NCBI RefSeq assembly: GCF_000801105.2
Contig: NC_079517.1
Location: 19,291,579-19,355,578 of the forward strand
DNA length: 64,000 bases
DNA from: Raphanus sativus
Lineage: Eukaryota > Streptophyta > Magnoliopsida > Brassicales > Brassicaceae
Reading direction: 5' to 3'
Part shown: positions 36,015 to 49,688 of the stretch, piece after piece
Position numbering within the stretch: position 1 is the stretch's first letter
Layout of the letters: each line of letters opens with the position of its first letter
Made by a program: the position numbers and the translations under genes
The notes under the pieces: model-generated
Database searches by the model: none
Told to the model about the DNA's origin: nothing
Seen by the model: only the letters and a program-made list of their open reading frames with translations

Positions 36015-36859
36015 ATTATTAACAAAAATGAGAGGACCTAACAACCGATATACTAAATCTACAATAAATACACAATCACGCAAAAGATGACCGAGATATT
36101 AGGGACCAAAATAAAAAATATATTTATTGCTAAGTAAAAATTAATAATTCTTATGAACAGAAATATAGGAACTGACGTATCAAAATATTGTGTTTGATCA
36201 GTTTAAGATGAAAAAAATGACTAACCATAACCGAGATCAACATCGCTGGAATATTAAAATTGGAGCATGTATACTGTATTCTTGTTCGTCTGGTATAGTC
36301 GATTGGTTGGAAATAATTTTGTATATATATTCTAAAATTGGATCTGATCTTAGTATTGTTATAAGACACAGTCAACAGTCATAATATAATCAAAGTGTAT
36401 AGTTTGTGTATATAACAGTCATCGCTGGAATATTAAAATTGGAACATGTATAATGTATACTTGTTTGTTTGTTATAGTTGACTGGTTAAAAAAAAATTTG
36501 TGTATATATTCTAAAATTGGATCTGATTTTAGTATTGTTATAAGACACAGTCAACAGTCATAAGATAATCAAAGTGTATAGTTTGGGTATATAACAGTCC
36601 ATAATCACAAATAAGATGACCGAGATATTAGACAGAAAAGTGTATAGTTTGTGTATATAACAGTCTAAATATATATGATTTAGTATGTATGATAATTATT
36701 AAGATAATCACCACATGCTTGTCTAGTATACTATACTAAATCATGTATATTTGGTATGTAATAATTACCACGTTTAATAAGATGCATTTAGTATGTAATA
36801 ACTATAGGCTCGTCTAATATAAGTTATGGTACGGTAGGTTAAATATGAAATAAAATATA

Positions 36860-38414
36860 CTAGATTTTGACCCGCGCTTTCAAAGCGCGGAATTATTTCT
36901 TGTTAACATATTTGTTAACTTGTTTGTTGGTTCACTAATATGTTTAGATATAGATGTTCGGTTTTTGATTTGGTTCCAATTTGTATTATTCTTTTTTTTG
37001 TTTTCATGTTGATTCTGGTTTGATTTTCATTTTTCAGTTCAAAAAGATATAAGAGCCATTCGGTTATTTATGAATTTGAATTTGGTTTTGGCCTAGTTAA
37101 TTTGGTTTTCGGTTTGGTTCGGATTATAATATTAGGAACCCGTTAAAATTTTGAGTTCAGTTCGGTTCTCGTCAGGTTCTTTTTTGAATAATTTTGAATA
37201 ATTGGATTGAAATTAAGATAAATTTAGATATTTTGGATAAAAATATTTGAGTAATTATGTTCTAACGGGAAATTAAGATAATTTAAAATATTTTGGATAA
37301 AAAGTAGTAGGGTAATCTGTTTTTGGGTAGTTCGGTTTACAGGTGGCAGTTTTAGAATATTTTTAAATTTTAAATTAAATATAATTTGTAAGAATATAAA
37401 CTGTATTTAAGATATTCAGATACCTATTGGGTTTCTAGTTTGGTTCCAATTTGATTTTAGTTTTTCTGTTCTTGAGATATAAAAACTGTTAACATATTTG
37501 TAAGTATTAAATCGCCGTTGGTTTTTTCTTTTGGTTTTGTCTTTTGATTTGAAAAAAACAATATTACTAAAAACATAATAATAAATTAAATTTATATTAA
37601 ATTTTTGTAGATATTAGATCAAATAAGTCTACAATTATAGTGATTATATTCATAAAAGTCCGTCTCGATTACTTATGCAATTAGGATTATACATTGAGAA
37701 TATTTGATAACATATAATGTGAGGTGGACATTAAACACAATAATTTAACATGTTACAAAACTATAAATTTGATATGTCTGAGTTTAACATTTTCTTGCGA
37801 CCCGTAATTTTCCTATATCTCAGTTGGTTATTCGGTTGGTTTAATTCCATTTTTTATTTAAAACTAAAGATAAACAAATTCATGTACTTACTTCTCTAAA
37901 TAAAATGGATGTTAAAAAAAACTGTTGTTTTAATTGTATTGATTTGTTATTATTTTCCTAAAAATATTTGAGTTGCCTATCTTACTTCGAAATCTGTTTG
38001 GTTATGTTTATAGATATTAGTACAAACTCTAAACTAAATCTTTTTAAAGTTTTACAAAATAAATCGTTAATGATAATTGAAAGAGTAAATATAGTTAATT
38101 TTATTCTTATTTTCCTAAAGATAATAATCATTATTGTTTATGTTTTCTGTTTAGGGGTTTAGATTCATCTATTAAGAATTAGATATCAGTAAATCGTAAT
38201 CAGGAAAACTTATGTATGAAAGTTGGGAATAACGTCTGAAAACTATTCATTATGTTGCATAATTTTCTTGATGATTAGCTATGAGATATTCAATAACAAA
38301 CAAAAGTATATGTGTATGTTTAGTGTAACAAACATTAATTCCACTGAAAACATACACACTTTGATGACATAAAAACGTGTATGTGAAATGTATCTTGGTA
38401 AACTTATTTATAAA

Positions 38415-38470
<56 letters not shown>

Positions 38471-38691
38471 GTTTATGTAACGTACATGGCCTTTAAGTTT
38501 CGAAAAAGAAACAGTTAAAAGGGATTTAAAGAGAGATATTAGGAGTAAACATATATTAATAAATGCTGCATTCTGATTTAGTATATTGGACAAAATTAAT
38601 TAAAATTTTCAAAAGGAAATGGCCTAGTATTGTAAATAATTTAAAAAATAAGAGTAAAAACCTATTAGGTATTTTACTTTAATAGTATATA
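36860..38691 (-). mobile_element. Inner Helitron, copy 1
   Basis: The 3' end on the minus strand is the hairpin CCGCGCTTTGAAAGCGCGG, then GTCAAAAT and CTAG at 36863-36860, then host T. The 5' end at 38691 reads TATATACTATTAAAG; the equivalent in unit 2 is TCTATACTATTAAAG, so copy 1 has lost the diagnostic TC by mutation. About 1.8 kb, non-coding, with short runs GGTTTGGTTCGGATT near 37110. Confidence 0.8.
38416..38467. repeat. (TA)n microsatellite, unit 1
   Basis: 52 bases, against 20 bases in unit 2 (42476-42495). Confidence 0.95.
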
Positions 38692-39314
38692 TTAGGTGTT
38701 AGTTGCGAAGTCCTCTTCTAGTTGGTTTAGAGTATTTAGTGGAATTTTCTAGTTAAAACAATAAAAATAAAAATCTCATAATTTTAAATTAGATTTAAGA
38801 ATTGTTTAACTAACATTATAGTAAATTCTCAGTTATCATTATGTTTTTTACACAGTATACTTGGGCTCTAACTAGTGATGATTAAAACAGGAATATGAAT
38901 GAGTAGAAAAAAAATTGAAATGAAACAAATAAAAGGAACAAAAATGAATATTTATTACTTTTGTTCCACATCAATTTTGATAAGGAATGTTTTTGTTATA
39001 ATAGTTTTATGAAACTTAAGGAATGACAATGAATCAAACACAATAAAAACTAGATCATGACCCGCCCGAACGGACGGGTTTTTATTCTTTTGCAAATTTG
39101 GATTGTGTTTTTTTATCGTAACGTAAATTTTTGCTATAAAACTTGTGTTTTGATTTTTTTTTTGTACATTATGAAGTTAAATTATTGAAAATAGTTATTA
39201 CATAATGTCTTAGTGAGTTTTATTTTATTCTGACGTCTAATATATTTTCTGTAATAGTTCAAAACGATCTGTTATTTATATTGATAATTGTCGGACGATA
39301 TTGTCCAGAAGCGG

Positions 39315-39638
39315 CTACAATTTGAAAAGTGTCAATAGTTTTCCACTTTCCAACTGGGAAGTCGCGCTGAAGACGGAAAATTTGACTCCTTTTGCAAGAT
39401 TCTGCAATCTTTACACCGTACATAACAACAACAACTAAATTAGATAATACTATAAGATGATTACTAAAATATAAAGATAAAAAATACTCACACTTTCATC
39501 GGCTAAAACCCATTCAAATGTGTCGCCCCCAAAACTGTTGTTTTATTTCCAAGAATGAAGGACTTTAAAGCAAAATAGCCAATTGTTTCTCAATGGTTTG
39601 ACACCGTTAAATAATCAAAAAGTGCTTGGTTTCGTCAT
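39315..39638 (-). pseudogene. Captured RPA1-like OB-fold fragment (copy 2)
   Basis: Duplicate of the fragment at 35259-35582 produced by the tandem duplication, with the same breaks. Confidence 0.65.
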
Positions 39639-40033
39639 TCTTATTCTTTTTTGGAGCTGATCGCGGATGTGTAAAGATGATTATGAAGACCAGTATTTAT
39701 AGTCTAATTTCAGTGGAAAGAAAAAAATATACTACCCAAATATTCTCCAAACCAATTTAGTAATCTATAATAAATAACAAATCACATTATAGTGTCACCG
39801 AGATATTAAGCAAAATTGAAACGACTTGGAGAAAAAGATTTTCCATAAAAGATTTTATTGCAATGAATGTTTTACCCAAATATTACCTAATTTATAATAA
39901 ATACTAAATCACGCAAACGGATGACCGATATATTAGGCAAAATCTTATTAAACGCAAACTTGGAGAAAGAGTTTTAATAAAATAATTTACTGCTAAGTAC
40001 AAATAGAGGTTTCTGTTATGTAAATTATGGGAA

Positions 40034-40035
<2 letters not shown>

Positions 40036-40075
<40 letters not shown>
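40036..40075. repeat. (TA)n microsatellite, unit 2
   Basis: 40 bases of TA; longer than its partner in unit 1. Confidence 0.95.
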
Positions 40076-40077
<2 letters not shown>

Positions 40078-40922
40078 ATTATTAACAAAAATGAGAGGAC
40101 CTAACAACCGATATACTAAATCTACAATAAATACACAATCACGCAAAAGATGACCGAGATATTAGGGACCAAAATAAAAAATATATTTTATTGCTAAGTA
40201 AAAATTAATAATTCTTATGAACAGAAATATAGGAACTGACGTATCAAAATATTGTGTTTGATCAGTTTAAGATGAAAAAAATGACTAACCATAACCGAGA
40301 TCAACATCGCTGGAATATTAAAATTGGAGCATGTATACTGTATTCTTGTTCGTCTGGTATAGTCGATTGGTTGGAAATAATTTTGTATATATATTCTAAA
40401 ATTGGATCTGATCTTAGTATTGTTATAAGACACAGTCAACAGTCATAATATAATCAAAGTGTATAGTTTGTGTATATAACAGTCATCGCTGGAATATTAA
40501 AATTGGAACATGTATAATGTATACTTGTTTGTTTGTTATAGTTGACTGGTTAAAAAAAATTTGTGTATATATTCTAAAATTGGATCTGATTTTAGGATTG
40601 TTATAAGACACAGTCAACAGTCATAAGATAATCAAAGTGTATAGTTTGGGTATATAACAGTCCATAATCACAAATAAGATGACCGAGATATTAGACAGAA
40701 AAGTGTATAGTTTGTGTATATAACAGTCTAAATATATATGATTTAGTATGTATGATAATTATTAAGATAATCACCACATGCTTGTCTAGTATACTATACT
40801 AAATCATGTATATTTGGTATGTAATAATTACCACGTTTAATAAGATGCATTTAGTATGTAATAACTATAGGCTCGTCTAATATAAGTTATGGTACGGTAG
40901 GTTAAATATGAAATAAAATATA

Positions 40923-42720
40923 CTAGATTTTGACCCGCGCTTTCAAAGCGCGGAATTATTTCTTGTTAACATATTTGTTAACTTGTTTGTTGGTTCACTA
41001 ATATGTTTAGATATAGATGTTCGGTTTTTGATTTGGTTCCAATTTGTATTATTCTTTTTTTTGTTTTCATGTTGATTCTGGTTTGATTTTCATTTTTCAG
41101 TTCAAAAAGATATAAGAGCCATTCGGTTATTTATGAATTTGAATTTGGTTTTGGCCTAGTTAATTTGGTTTTCGGTTTGGTTCGGATTATAATATTAGGA
41201 ACCCGTTAAAATTTTGAGTTCAGTTTGGTTCTCGTCAGGTTCTTTTTTGAATAATTTTGAATAATTGGATTGAAATTAAGATAAATTTAGATATTTGGAT
41301 AAAAATATTTGAGTAATTATGTTCTAACGGGAAATTAAGATAATTTAAAATATTTTGGATAAAAAGTAGTAGGGTAATCTGTTTTTGGGTAGTTCGGTTT
41401 ACAGGTGGCAGTTTTAGAATATTTTTAAATTTTAAATTAAATATAATTTGTAAGAATATAAACTGTATTTAAGATATTCAGATACCTATTTGGTTTCTAG
41501 TTTGGTTCCAATTTGATTTTAGTTTTTCTGTTCTTGAGATATAAAAACTGTTAACATATTTGTAAGTATTAAATCGCCGTTGGTTTTTTCTTTTGGTTTT
41601 GTCTTTTGATTTGAAAAAACAATATTACTAAAAACATAATAATAAATTAAATTTATATTAAATTTTTGTAGATATTAGATCAAATAAGTCTACAATTATA
41701 GTGATTATATTCATAAAAGTCTGTCTCGATTACTTATGCAATTAGGATTATACATTGAGAATATTTGATAACATATAACGTGAGGTGGACATTAAACACA
41801 ATAATTTAACATGTTACAAAACTATAAATTTGATATGTCTGAGTTTAACATTTTCTTGCGATCCGTAATTTTCCTATATCTCAGTTGGTTATTCGGTTGG
41901 TTTAATTCCATTTTTTATTTAAAACTAAAGATAAACAAATTCATGTACTTACTTCTCTAAATAAAATGGATGTTAAAAAAACTGTTGTTTTAATTGTATT
42001 GATTTGTTATTATTTTCCTAAAAATATTTGAGTTGCCTATCTTACTTCGAAATCTGTTTAGTTATGTTTATAGATATTAGTACAAACTCTAAACTAAATC
42101 TTTTTAAAGTTTTACAAAATAAATCGTTAATGATAATTGAAAGAGTAAATATAGTTAATTTTATTCTTATTTTCCTAAAGATAATAATCATTATTGTTTA
42201 TGTTTTCTGTTTAGGGGTTTAGATTCATCTATTAAGAATTAGATATCAGTAAATCGTAATCAGGAAAACTTATGTATGAAAGTTGGGAATAACGTCTGAA
42301 AACTATTCATTATGTTGCATAATTTTCTTGATGATTAGCTATGAGATATTCAATAACAAACAAAAGTATATGTGTATGTTTAGTGTAACAAACATTAATT
42401 CCACTGAAATCATACACACTTTGATGACATAAAAACGTGTATGTGAAATGTATCTTGGTAAACTTATTTATAAAGTATATATATATATATATATACATGT
42501 TTATGTAACGTACATGGCCTTTAAGTTTCGAAAAAGAAGCAGTTAAAAGGGATTTAAAGAGAGATATTAGGAGTAAACATATATTAATAAATGCTGCATT
42601 CTGATTTAGTATATTGGACAAAATTAATTAAAATTTTCAAAAAGGAAATGGCATAGTATTGTAAATAATTTAAAAAATAAGGGTAAAAACCTATTAGGTA
42701 TTTTACTTTAATAGTATAGA
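40923..42720 (-). mobile_element. Inner Helitron, copy 2
   Basis: Same hairpin and CTAG end (40926-40923), with an intact 5' start A|TCTATACTATTAAAG at 42720. About 1.8 kb, non-coding. This is the better preserved of the two copies. Confidence 0.82.
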
Positions 42721-42823
42721 TTAGGTGTTAGTTAAGTTAAGGCATTAAATAAGATATATATGAGGTCCACATTAAAAATTTCACCTAGTAAAAGTCATAA
42801 TGTTTCTGTTTTAATAAGATAGA

Positions 42824-43591
42824 TTCTTTATAAATGGTGTATTTTTAAGGAATGAATAGAAATTCATTATTTTCTTTAGTTCTCTATGTCACCATTTAGA
42901 TCCTTGTGCGTTGGAGTGCAACTTAAATGTTTTTTTGGACAACTGAAAAGAGTGCAACTTAGATGTATATATATATTTTCTAAAGTGCTATTTCTTTTTC
43001 TTTAATAAAACTATATGAGAGAAATGTGTATAGGTTGAATTGAGTGATTCGATTCTTGTCTGATGATATTTCAATGTTTTTTTTTTGTAACAGATATTTC
43101 AATGTTTAATAAATGGTTTTCCAACATATTGAAAAACAAAGATCTAAGTTATTAAGCACTAGATCAAAGTGTGCATTGGTAATGTCCAACATTTAGGATT
43201 TGGTGCGCAAGTTTTGTTCTATTTGTTTGTTACCAACTACAAGCACAATGGTCCCCTACTTATCATAACGTTGACAAGATCTTTAAACAATCTCAACCCA
43301 CTTCATAAAACTAAATTAAGAACATGGAGATAAAATATTAAAAAAGCTCCGAAGCTGTGGAAACAGTTTTTAAAATGCTGACCAATAACATAGTCAACAG
43401 CTCAACAACTACAAAAACACTAGTAAAATTGCATTAAAAAAATGGATTTTGTCAGCCGTAAAAAAAAAGATTAATGGCTTTTGTCAATTGCAAACGTTTG
43501 CGTGGAAATGAATACGTCACTTTCCAAATATTTATTATATGATTTCAAGATAATTTTACAGAGACAAAGCGCTTACTTTAGAACAATCTAA
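42824..43591. other. Intergenic
   Basis: AT-rich, no gene. A short direct repeat of CAGATATTTCAATGTTT type occurs near 43065-43110. Confidence 0.4.
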
Positions 43592-43980
43592 CCTATACTA
43601 AAAGGAGAATAAGATCAAAGGAGAGGCTGTCCACGTCAACAAAATAAATCGGCCAATAAGAGTCTTTTTTTCTGCCACGTCAGAAATATATGACTCACAC
43701 TTTTACTTTTTTTTTTAGTTGTCAGACGACGTCGTTAGAAGTTAACCAAAAGTTTCCTGCATAGCTTCAGACAGATCTGGAAACTCACCTTTCTTCTCCT
43801 TTATCTTTTCGTTATCTGATTATCTCCGGCATACTTTTCATGTTTCCCTTTTTAATTAATTCATCATAAATGGTCATGATTCGTTTCATCTCTGAACTCT
43901 CATTATATATCCGTCATCTTAAACCGAGCAAATCTCCATCTTCCACAAACTGATCGACTTTACTCATACTCTTATCCAAA

Positions 43981-44475
43981 TGTCTGTTCATCAGTTTTCG
44001 ACTCCCCCGGCTTCGTCGTACTACTCAGACCACAGTAGGCCGTCTCCTCCGGTTCTATGACTCACGCAACATCAAGAAAGGAGGTGAATTCATGGGAGTC
44101 ACGCTTCTTTTCCTTGATGAAAAGGTAAATATATCTTTGATCTCACATATCTCCAATATAATTGTTTTCACTGGATTATGTGTATTAACTGGTGGTGTTA
44201 ATATGTTCTTAGTTTATGTGAATTCCAGTAGATCGATTTCTCATGTTTGAAAGTTCTGATCTTTGAATCCAATTTAGCTAAAGTAGTTGACTATTACCGA
44301 CATCATCTGCGGAGAAAAGTTTGTCTCTTTGTTATTGTAATATCGTAGATGGGTTTCTGATCTGTGTTACAACTTATAAATTATGTTTTTATGTCCAGAA
44401 TTCCGTGATCTTTGGTTTCATACCCGTGGGACGTGTCAATCACTACCGGCCATCTTTGAAAGCTGGTTCCATTGT
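43981..44475 (+). pseudogene. Captured RPA1-like OB-fold gene fragment (two exons)
   Basis: Exon A ends at 44124 and codes for LLRFYDSRNIKKGGEFMGVT and LLFLDEK, followed by donor GTAAAT. Exon B (44399-44475), after acceptor GTCCAG, codes for NSVIFGFIPVGRVNHYRPSL and KAGSIV, followed by GTAAGT. The joint is in frame. This is the OB-fold of the RPA1-like DUF223 family. The ATG at 43981 is in a different frame from exon A, so the N-terminus is broken. Later exons of the family are only faintly suggested. Confidence 0.6.
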
Positions 44476-47400
44476 GTAAGTTCCTCTCCTCGTGAATGCT
44501 CTTAAACAGATAAATATGAACCTTGGTTTAGGTCTCAAGCATACAGCGTGGTGTCATATCCTCTGATCATCATGCTTTGAAATAATTGTATATATTGATA
44601 CTGGGTTTAGATAGATCTGGCACAAAAGAACAGGTTTGATGGTTTAGCTTCTTATTGTCTTGAGAAATCTTTGGTAGCTCAGTTTATAGACATGAAGATT
44701 GCTGGAAACATGATTATAAACCTTTAGGCATTCAAGGGGAGATTTTAAATTGAGGAGCTCTCTCAGACGATGAGCAGAATGATATTTCAATAAACAAAGA
44801 TCAGCTCGAAGAAGAATGGAGAATGAAGCTACTGATAATTGGTTCATTTTACTATGCCGCATTAGCACTGAGCTCACAAGAGAGGAAATTAAGAAACTCT
44901 TCTCTGAAATTTGTCTCAGGTAAATAGCATTCTGCAATCAACTGATAGTTCACTCAGTGGTATAACATTCTAAACTAATTTTTATCACCATGGTTTTGAT
45001 ATTTCTATTACAGCTATCTATATGGTCACGAGGAGCTTGCTATATGTGAAGATATATATAGATGTGGAATGTCTCAAAGGTATACTCTGGTTTCTATGGA
45101 TGGTGCATACTGGAGATGGCGTCTTTCCTCATATAAAGAAAGATGACTATCTGACTTTATGTTATTTTTTGTTCCATTCGGTTTTAACTACAAGCTGTGG
45201 TGGTGCAATAATTTTAATGCCTATTAATTCTTTTGCAAAGACAGGTCATATGGCCGACCGGATTGATTCTGAGGCAACACCAACAAAGTTGAGTTGTCTG
45301 TTGTACAACCTCTGCTACTAGAGATACTAAGCTTTCCTGTAAGTGTAAACCTTGAACACTGTTTCCAGGCTCAGTGTCTATGTTTTCTGCTCCAGGTTTC
45401 TAAAAAAAATGGTGAAGGCTGTGATCGGGTCAGGTGGACAGAGTTTGGGAACAAAACATTTCAAGCTCACACATTTCGAAAAGGTAAGATTTCAATCCTT
45501 TATCACAAACCGTTGGCGCATTGGTTCCACTTAGATTCTGTGTGAAGTGATTGCTTTTGTCATCAGTGTTTTACAAGTCACCACTAGACTAACTGAGTTT
45601 CTATTTAAATCACTTGGTTAGTGAACCCGTATTTGTTGAATATCAACTTTATTTGTTAATTAGGTATTAACTGGTACACGACTGAGAGACAATGAGTTTG
45701 TCACGACTAATGATATTTGTTTTGAGACAGACATTTGTTGACGTTAGCTTCTGTTTTATTTTCCAGAAATTAAACTCAGGATAGAGGCATAAAGCGAAGA
45801 AGCATTCCTGGATCTACAAGTCCTACAACTTTGAAGGTTGGATGCTAAGAAAGTTTTATCATCTGTATAACTCTTTAGGTCTCTCTTTATCTTTGAGAAA
45901 TTTGATGCGGAAGCAACCAAGTGTTTGGTGTACGTCAGTGATGTGTTGTTATAGTTGTTTCTGAACTAATGTCTGATACTAATTGTGGCCGAGTTTTACA
46001 GTTCAATTATGCAGTGTTCTTTGAATATATGAGTTTGATGAAGTAGGAGAACATGAACCTAATGCGGATATGTGAATGTGTTACACAGATCCAGAAGTCG
46101 TTGATTCACCACAGTGTTGTCTACATGTTCTTACTCTGACGAAGAGTGAAAAACAATAAAGGAGAGTGCCATGTCTGAAATTGGAGATGGAATAAAAACT
46201 CATTTGGTTGCTTTTGGTTTTCTTCGTTGTCCCTTTTTACTGAAAAATCTATTGTACAATTTGCGATTTCACATTCGTTTTATGCCAACTGAGTGTGTAT
46301 GAAGATTTCCTAACAAGAATATCTCCCATTTGTTATCCATGGTATTAGTATTGTAAACTCTTGCAAGCCTTTTATTATACTATTTGAGAAGCAATTAACT
46401 TAAATGTTGTAAATAATTAATACTACCTTAATAAATTTTATAGATTTATCTCTGTTTCTGTTTTCAAAAAATAAATGAAAATAGTAGTATAAGAAAAAAA
46501 AAATATTTTAATGTTTGTATCAAAAAGATAAAAAAATATATTTATCTTTGTTTCTGTTTTCATATATATCTTTATACACCATAAATTTTTGGATAAATTA
46601 AACTCTTAGATAAATCTTATACCCTAAATCAAAAATATTAAATCTTTAATTGTTTTTAAAATTTAGTGTTTACTGTTTTGATTTAGAGTTTAAGATTAGA
46701 ATTTACCCAAGAATTTAGAGTTTTGATTTTAGGGGTTACGATTTAGTGTTTTGACCATGTTAATATATTTCTTAAAAACATTATTTTCGTTAATATGCAA
46801 AAAAAGATATTTTTTTGCATATACTAGGGTTTAGGATTTAGAGTTTAGGATTACCCAATATTTTAGAGTTTACTAAACCGTTTAAGGTTTAGGATTTAGT
46901 GCTTTTTGACGACGTTAAAAATATTTTTAAAATATTCTTTTTTTTGCAACTACTACTTTTTTATTTTTACCTTTTATATTTTATATTTTTAAAACATAAT
47001 ATAACTTGGAATATTTTATTTCCTTTTTAAAAAGATATCAATTATGAAATAACAGATTTATATTGGTTGGTGAACCTACATGTTTATCCTGAGGTGACCC
47101 AAGAATAGCTCCTTTTTAATTATACTTTTGTCTAAAAAAATTGTTCTAATCTCCCATAAAGCTTCCATGAAGCATTATAAACTATAAAGGATTAGTTCTT
47201 TAGAAAGACTCACAAAGAGAAATATATTTCTGAGATAAATAGGAAATATGTTAACACATCACTTGGTTCATGATTCCCAAAAACAAAAACGAAAAACAGC
47301 CAAAACTCTTTAAATCCATTGTTATAAAATCATGATATTTTAATAATTTATACGAAAATTATATAAATATTATATATTTGTTTAATTCTATATATGTTTT

Positions 47401-48310
47401 ATGTCAAATATTAATAATATTTTATTACTATATTTAGTTATTAACCGAATTATATCTATGTATATTATAACATAACTTCAGCTTTAATTTTTAGATTCAT
47501 AACAATGTAAATTTTAATATTAAGGGTTTTTAGTCTCTAATTTTTTGTCAATAGACATATAAGGGATGAAGCTCACGCATTAGGAATGCAGGTAAATATT
47601 TCTTTTATGAAGGGCGCAATTAAAATTTTGTTTTGATTCTTTTTTTGGGGAATTTTTGACTAAAAACTATGTTTTGCTTTTTTTTTCATCGTCTGAATCT
47701 CTTGGTTAAGAATAAAAAAAGTTTTCTGTTGTTGACAAAATAAAAAAAAAAATTTTTGTTGATGGGTGATGGACAGGAGGATATTTCATAAAAATGGTGT
47801 GTATGCAAAGGTGAGTATGTGAACGGCAAAAAGTACATTTTACTTGCTATTTTCCAAAATTGGTGTAAATAAGATATTTACATAAATAGGTGAGTACCTG
47901 TTGGCAATATGAATGAGGTTTTTTTTCATGAATTATTTTAGTTGTAATCTATAGGCTGTTGGCAGTTTGACTTTAACAATGTAAACATAGTAAACAAATG
48001 GCCTCATACTATCGGTCCTAAGAAAACTATTCAACAATTGTTTTTAAAATGATTACACAAAACTCATAAATATTGTTAAGTGCATTATTTTCTTTTTGAA
48101 CTTTTGTTAAGTGCATTATTGGAAAACATTTTCTTCTCATGCATATATTTGTGAAAAATATCACTTCTTTTCTTTTTTGAAAAAGGGCTAAATATCACTT
48201 CTTTCCGACTAAGATGAAGTATTAAAGGAAAGACAAAAAATAATAACAACAAAATATACCTTCTTCACTTTTTATTTAACAAAAACTTTAACTCCGTAAT
48301 TTGGTGAAAC

Positions 48311-49674
48311 AAATAAACTAAATTATCTATTTATATCAATAAATTAAGCACAAAATATTTTTTTAAAAAGGTAGAGACAAAACAAAAAAAAATAAAAGAA
48401 AAATCTAATTAAATACTCATTCCGCTTAATCTTAAGAACCAAGAGTTTAATCTATGATGTGTGCAAATATTTTTCAATTAAAATATAATCTAAGTGGACA
48501 TTTTGGTTGTAAATATTTACAACTTTAGCAAAATATAATCAACATGAAGAAGTTTTTAATTTTTAATATTTAGTAGTTATGTGGTCTGTTTGAATTTGAA
48601 AATGCATTAATTCTAGAAATGTTAAGATCTTTTTTTTGTTAAAATTACTATAATATAAAAAGTATTTTTGAGATATGCAATAAAACTTTAAAACTGTCAT
48701 TCAAAATCTTTTAATATATAAAAACTATTAATATATTAGTATGCATATTTTTATTTTAGCTTTATGATTGTACACGTATTTTACTAGATGTTTTAAGAAT
48801 AGTTTAATTCCAAAACGATTGTTAAGTCATCGGCATTGTAAGATAAAATTGTATGCAATATTTAAACGACAGAAAACCGAATATGTCTCTCCTCTTATAC
48901 CAAATCTTCCACACTAGATATTTTACAAACACAAAAAAAATTTACAATATTTTATTTTAAGGCAACAAGATTATTAGTAAAATTTAAATAGAAATAAACT
49001 AAATTATCTATTTATATCAATAAATTAAGCACAAAATAGTTGTAAAAAAGGTAAAGACAAAACAAAAAAAAAAATCTAATTAAATACTCATTCCGCTTAA
49101 TCTTAAGAACCAAGAGTTTAATCTATGATGTGTGCAAATATTTTTTACTTAAAATATAATCTAAGTGAAAATTTTGGTTGTAAATATTTACAAATTTAGC
49201 AAAATATAATCAACATGAAGAAGTTTTTAATTTTTAATATTTAGTAGTTATGTGGTCTGTTTGAATTTGAAAATGCATTAATTCTAGAAATGTTAAGATC
49301 TTTTTTTTTGTTAAAATTACTATAATATAAAAAGTATTTTTGCGATATGCAATAAAATTTTAAAACTGTCATTCAAAATATTTAATATATAAAAAATATT
49401 AATATATTAGTATGCATATTGTTATTTTAGCTTTATGATTGTACACGTATTTTACTAGATGTTTTAAGAATAGTTTGATTCCAAAACGATTGTTAAGTCA
49501 TCGGCATTGTAAGATAAAATTGTATGCAATATTTAAACAACAAAAAAACAGAATATGTCTTTCCTCTTATACTAAATCTTCCACACTAGAAAGTTAACAA
49601 ACACAAGAAAATTTTACAATATTTTATTTTAACGCAACAAGATTATTAGTAAAATTTAAATAGAAATTACGCGC
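48311..49674. repeat. Tandem duplication, about 681 bp x 2, at Helitron 3' end
   Basis: Copy 1 is 48311-48991 and copy 2 is 48992-49674. Shared runs include AACTAAATTATCTATTTATA and CATTCCGCTTAATCTTAAGA. Scattered substitutions show it is older than the duplication at 34-42 kb. Non-coding. Confidence 0.85.
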
Positions 49675-49688
49675 GGAAAACGATCTAG

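Larger units (their letters stand above)
34648..42733. repeat. Large tandem duplication, about 4.06 kb x 2
   Basis: Unit 1 is 34648-38704 (4,057 bases) and unit 2 is 38705-42733 (4,029 bases). Both start GCGAAGTCCTCTTCTAGTT and end at GGTGTTAGTT. The copies are nearly identical by eye over their whole length. The main differences are the lengths of the two TA arrays. The duplication carries flanking DNA, the 3' part of an outer Helitron and a complete inner Helitron. It must be recent. Confidence 0.93.
34993..42823 (-). mobile_element. Outer Helitron, split by an inner Helitron and partly duplicated
   Basis: The 5' end on the minus strand is A|TCTATCTTATTAAAACAG at 42823. The 3' end is the hairpin CCCGTCCGTTCGGGCGGG followed by GTCATGAT and CTAG at 34996-34993, then host T. 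A second copy of this 3' end lies at 39050, made by the tandem duplication. The inner Helitron sits about 100 bases inside the 5' end. The body carries an RPA-like OB-fold fragment but no helicase. Confidence 0.75.
43592..49688 (+). mobile_element. Probable Helitron carrying an RPA-like gene fragment
   Basis: The start ACCTATACTAAAAGGAGAATA at 43591 matches the family start ATCTATACTAAAAGG with one T-to-C change. The end ACGCGCGGAAAACGATCTAG at 49688 with host T matches the right arm and tail of a Helitron 3' end, though the left hairpin arm is missing. Contents: an RPA-like fragment (43981-44475 and possibly scraps to 45840), AAACCCTAA-like debris near 46600-46930, and a 0.68-kb tandem duplication at the 3' end. 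The two ends may belong to different elements. Confidence 0.5.

Noticed and set aside
36190..36384. Short open frame duplicated at 40254
   Set aside because: It recurs only because the 4-kb block is duplicated; no family match or start context.
46600..46930. Telomere-like TTTAGGGTTTAG repeats
   Set aside because: The units are too degenerate and too short for an interstitial telomere array; common transposon debris.
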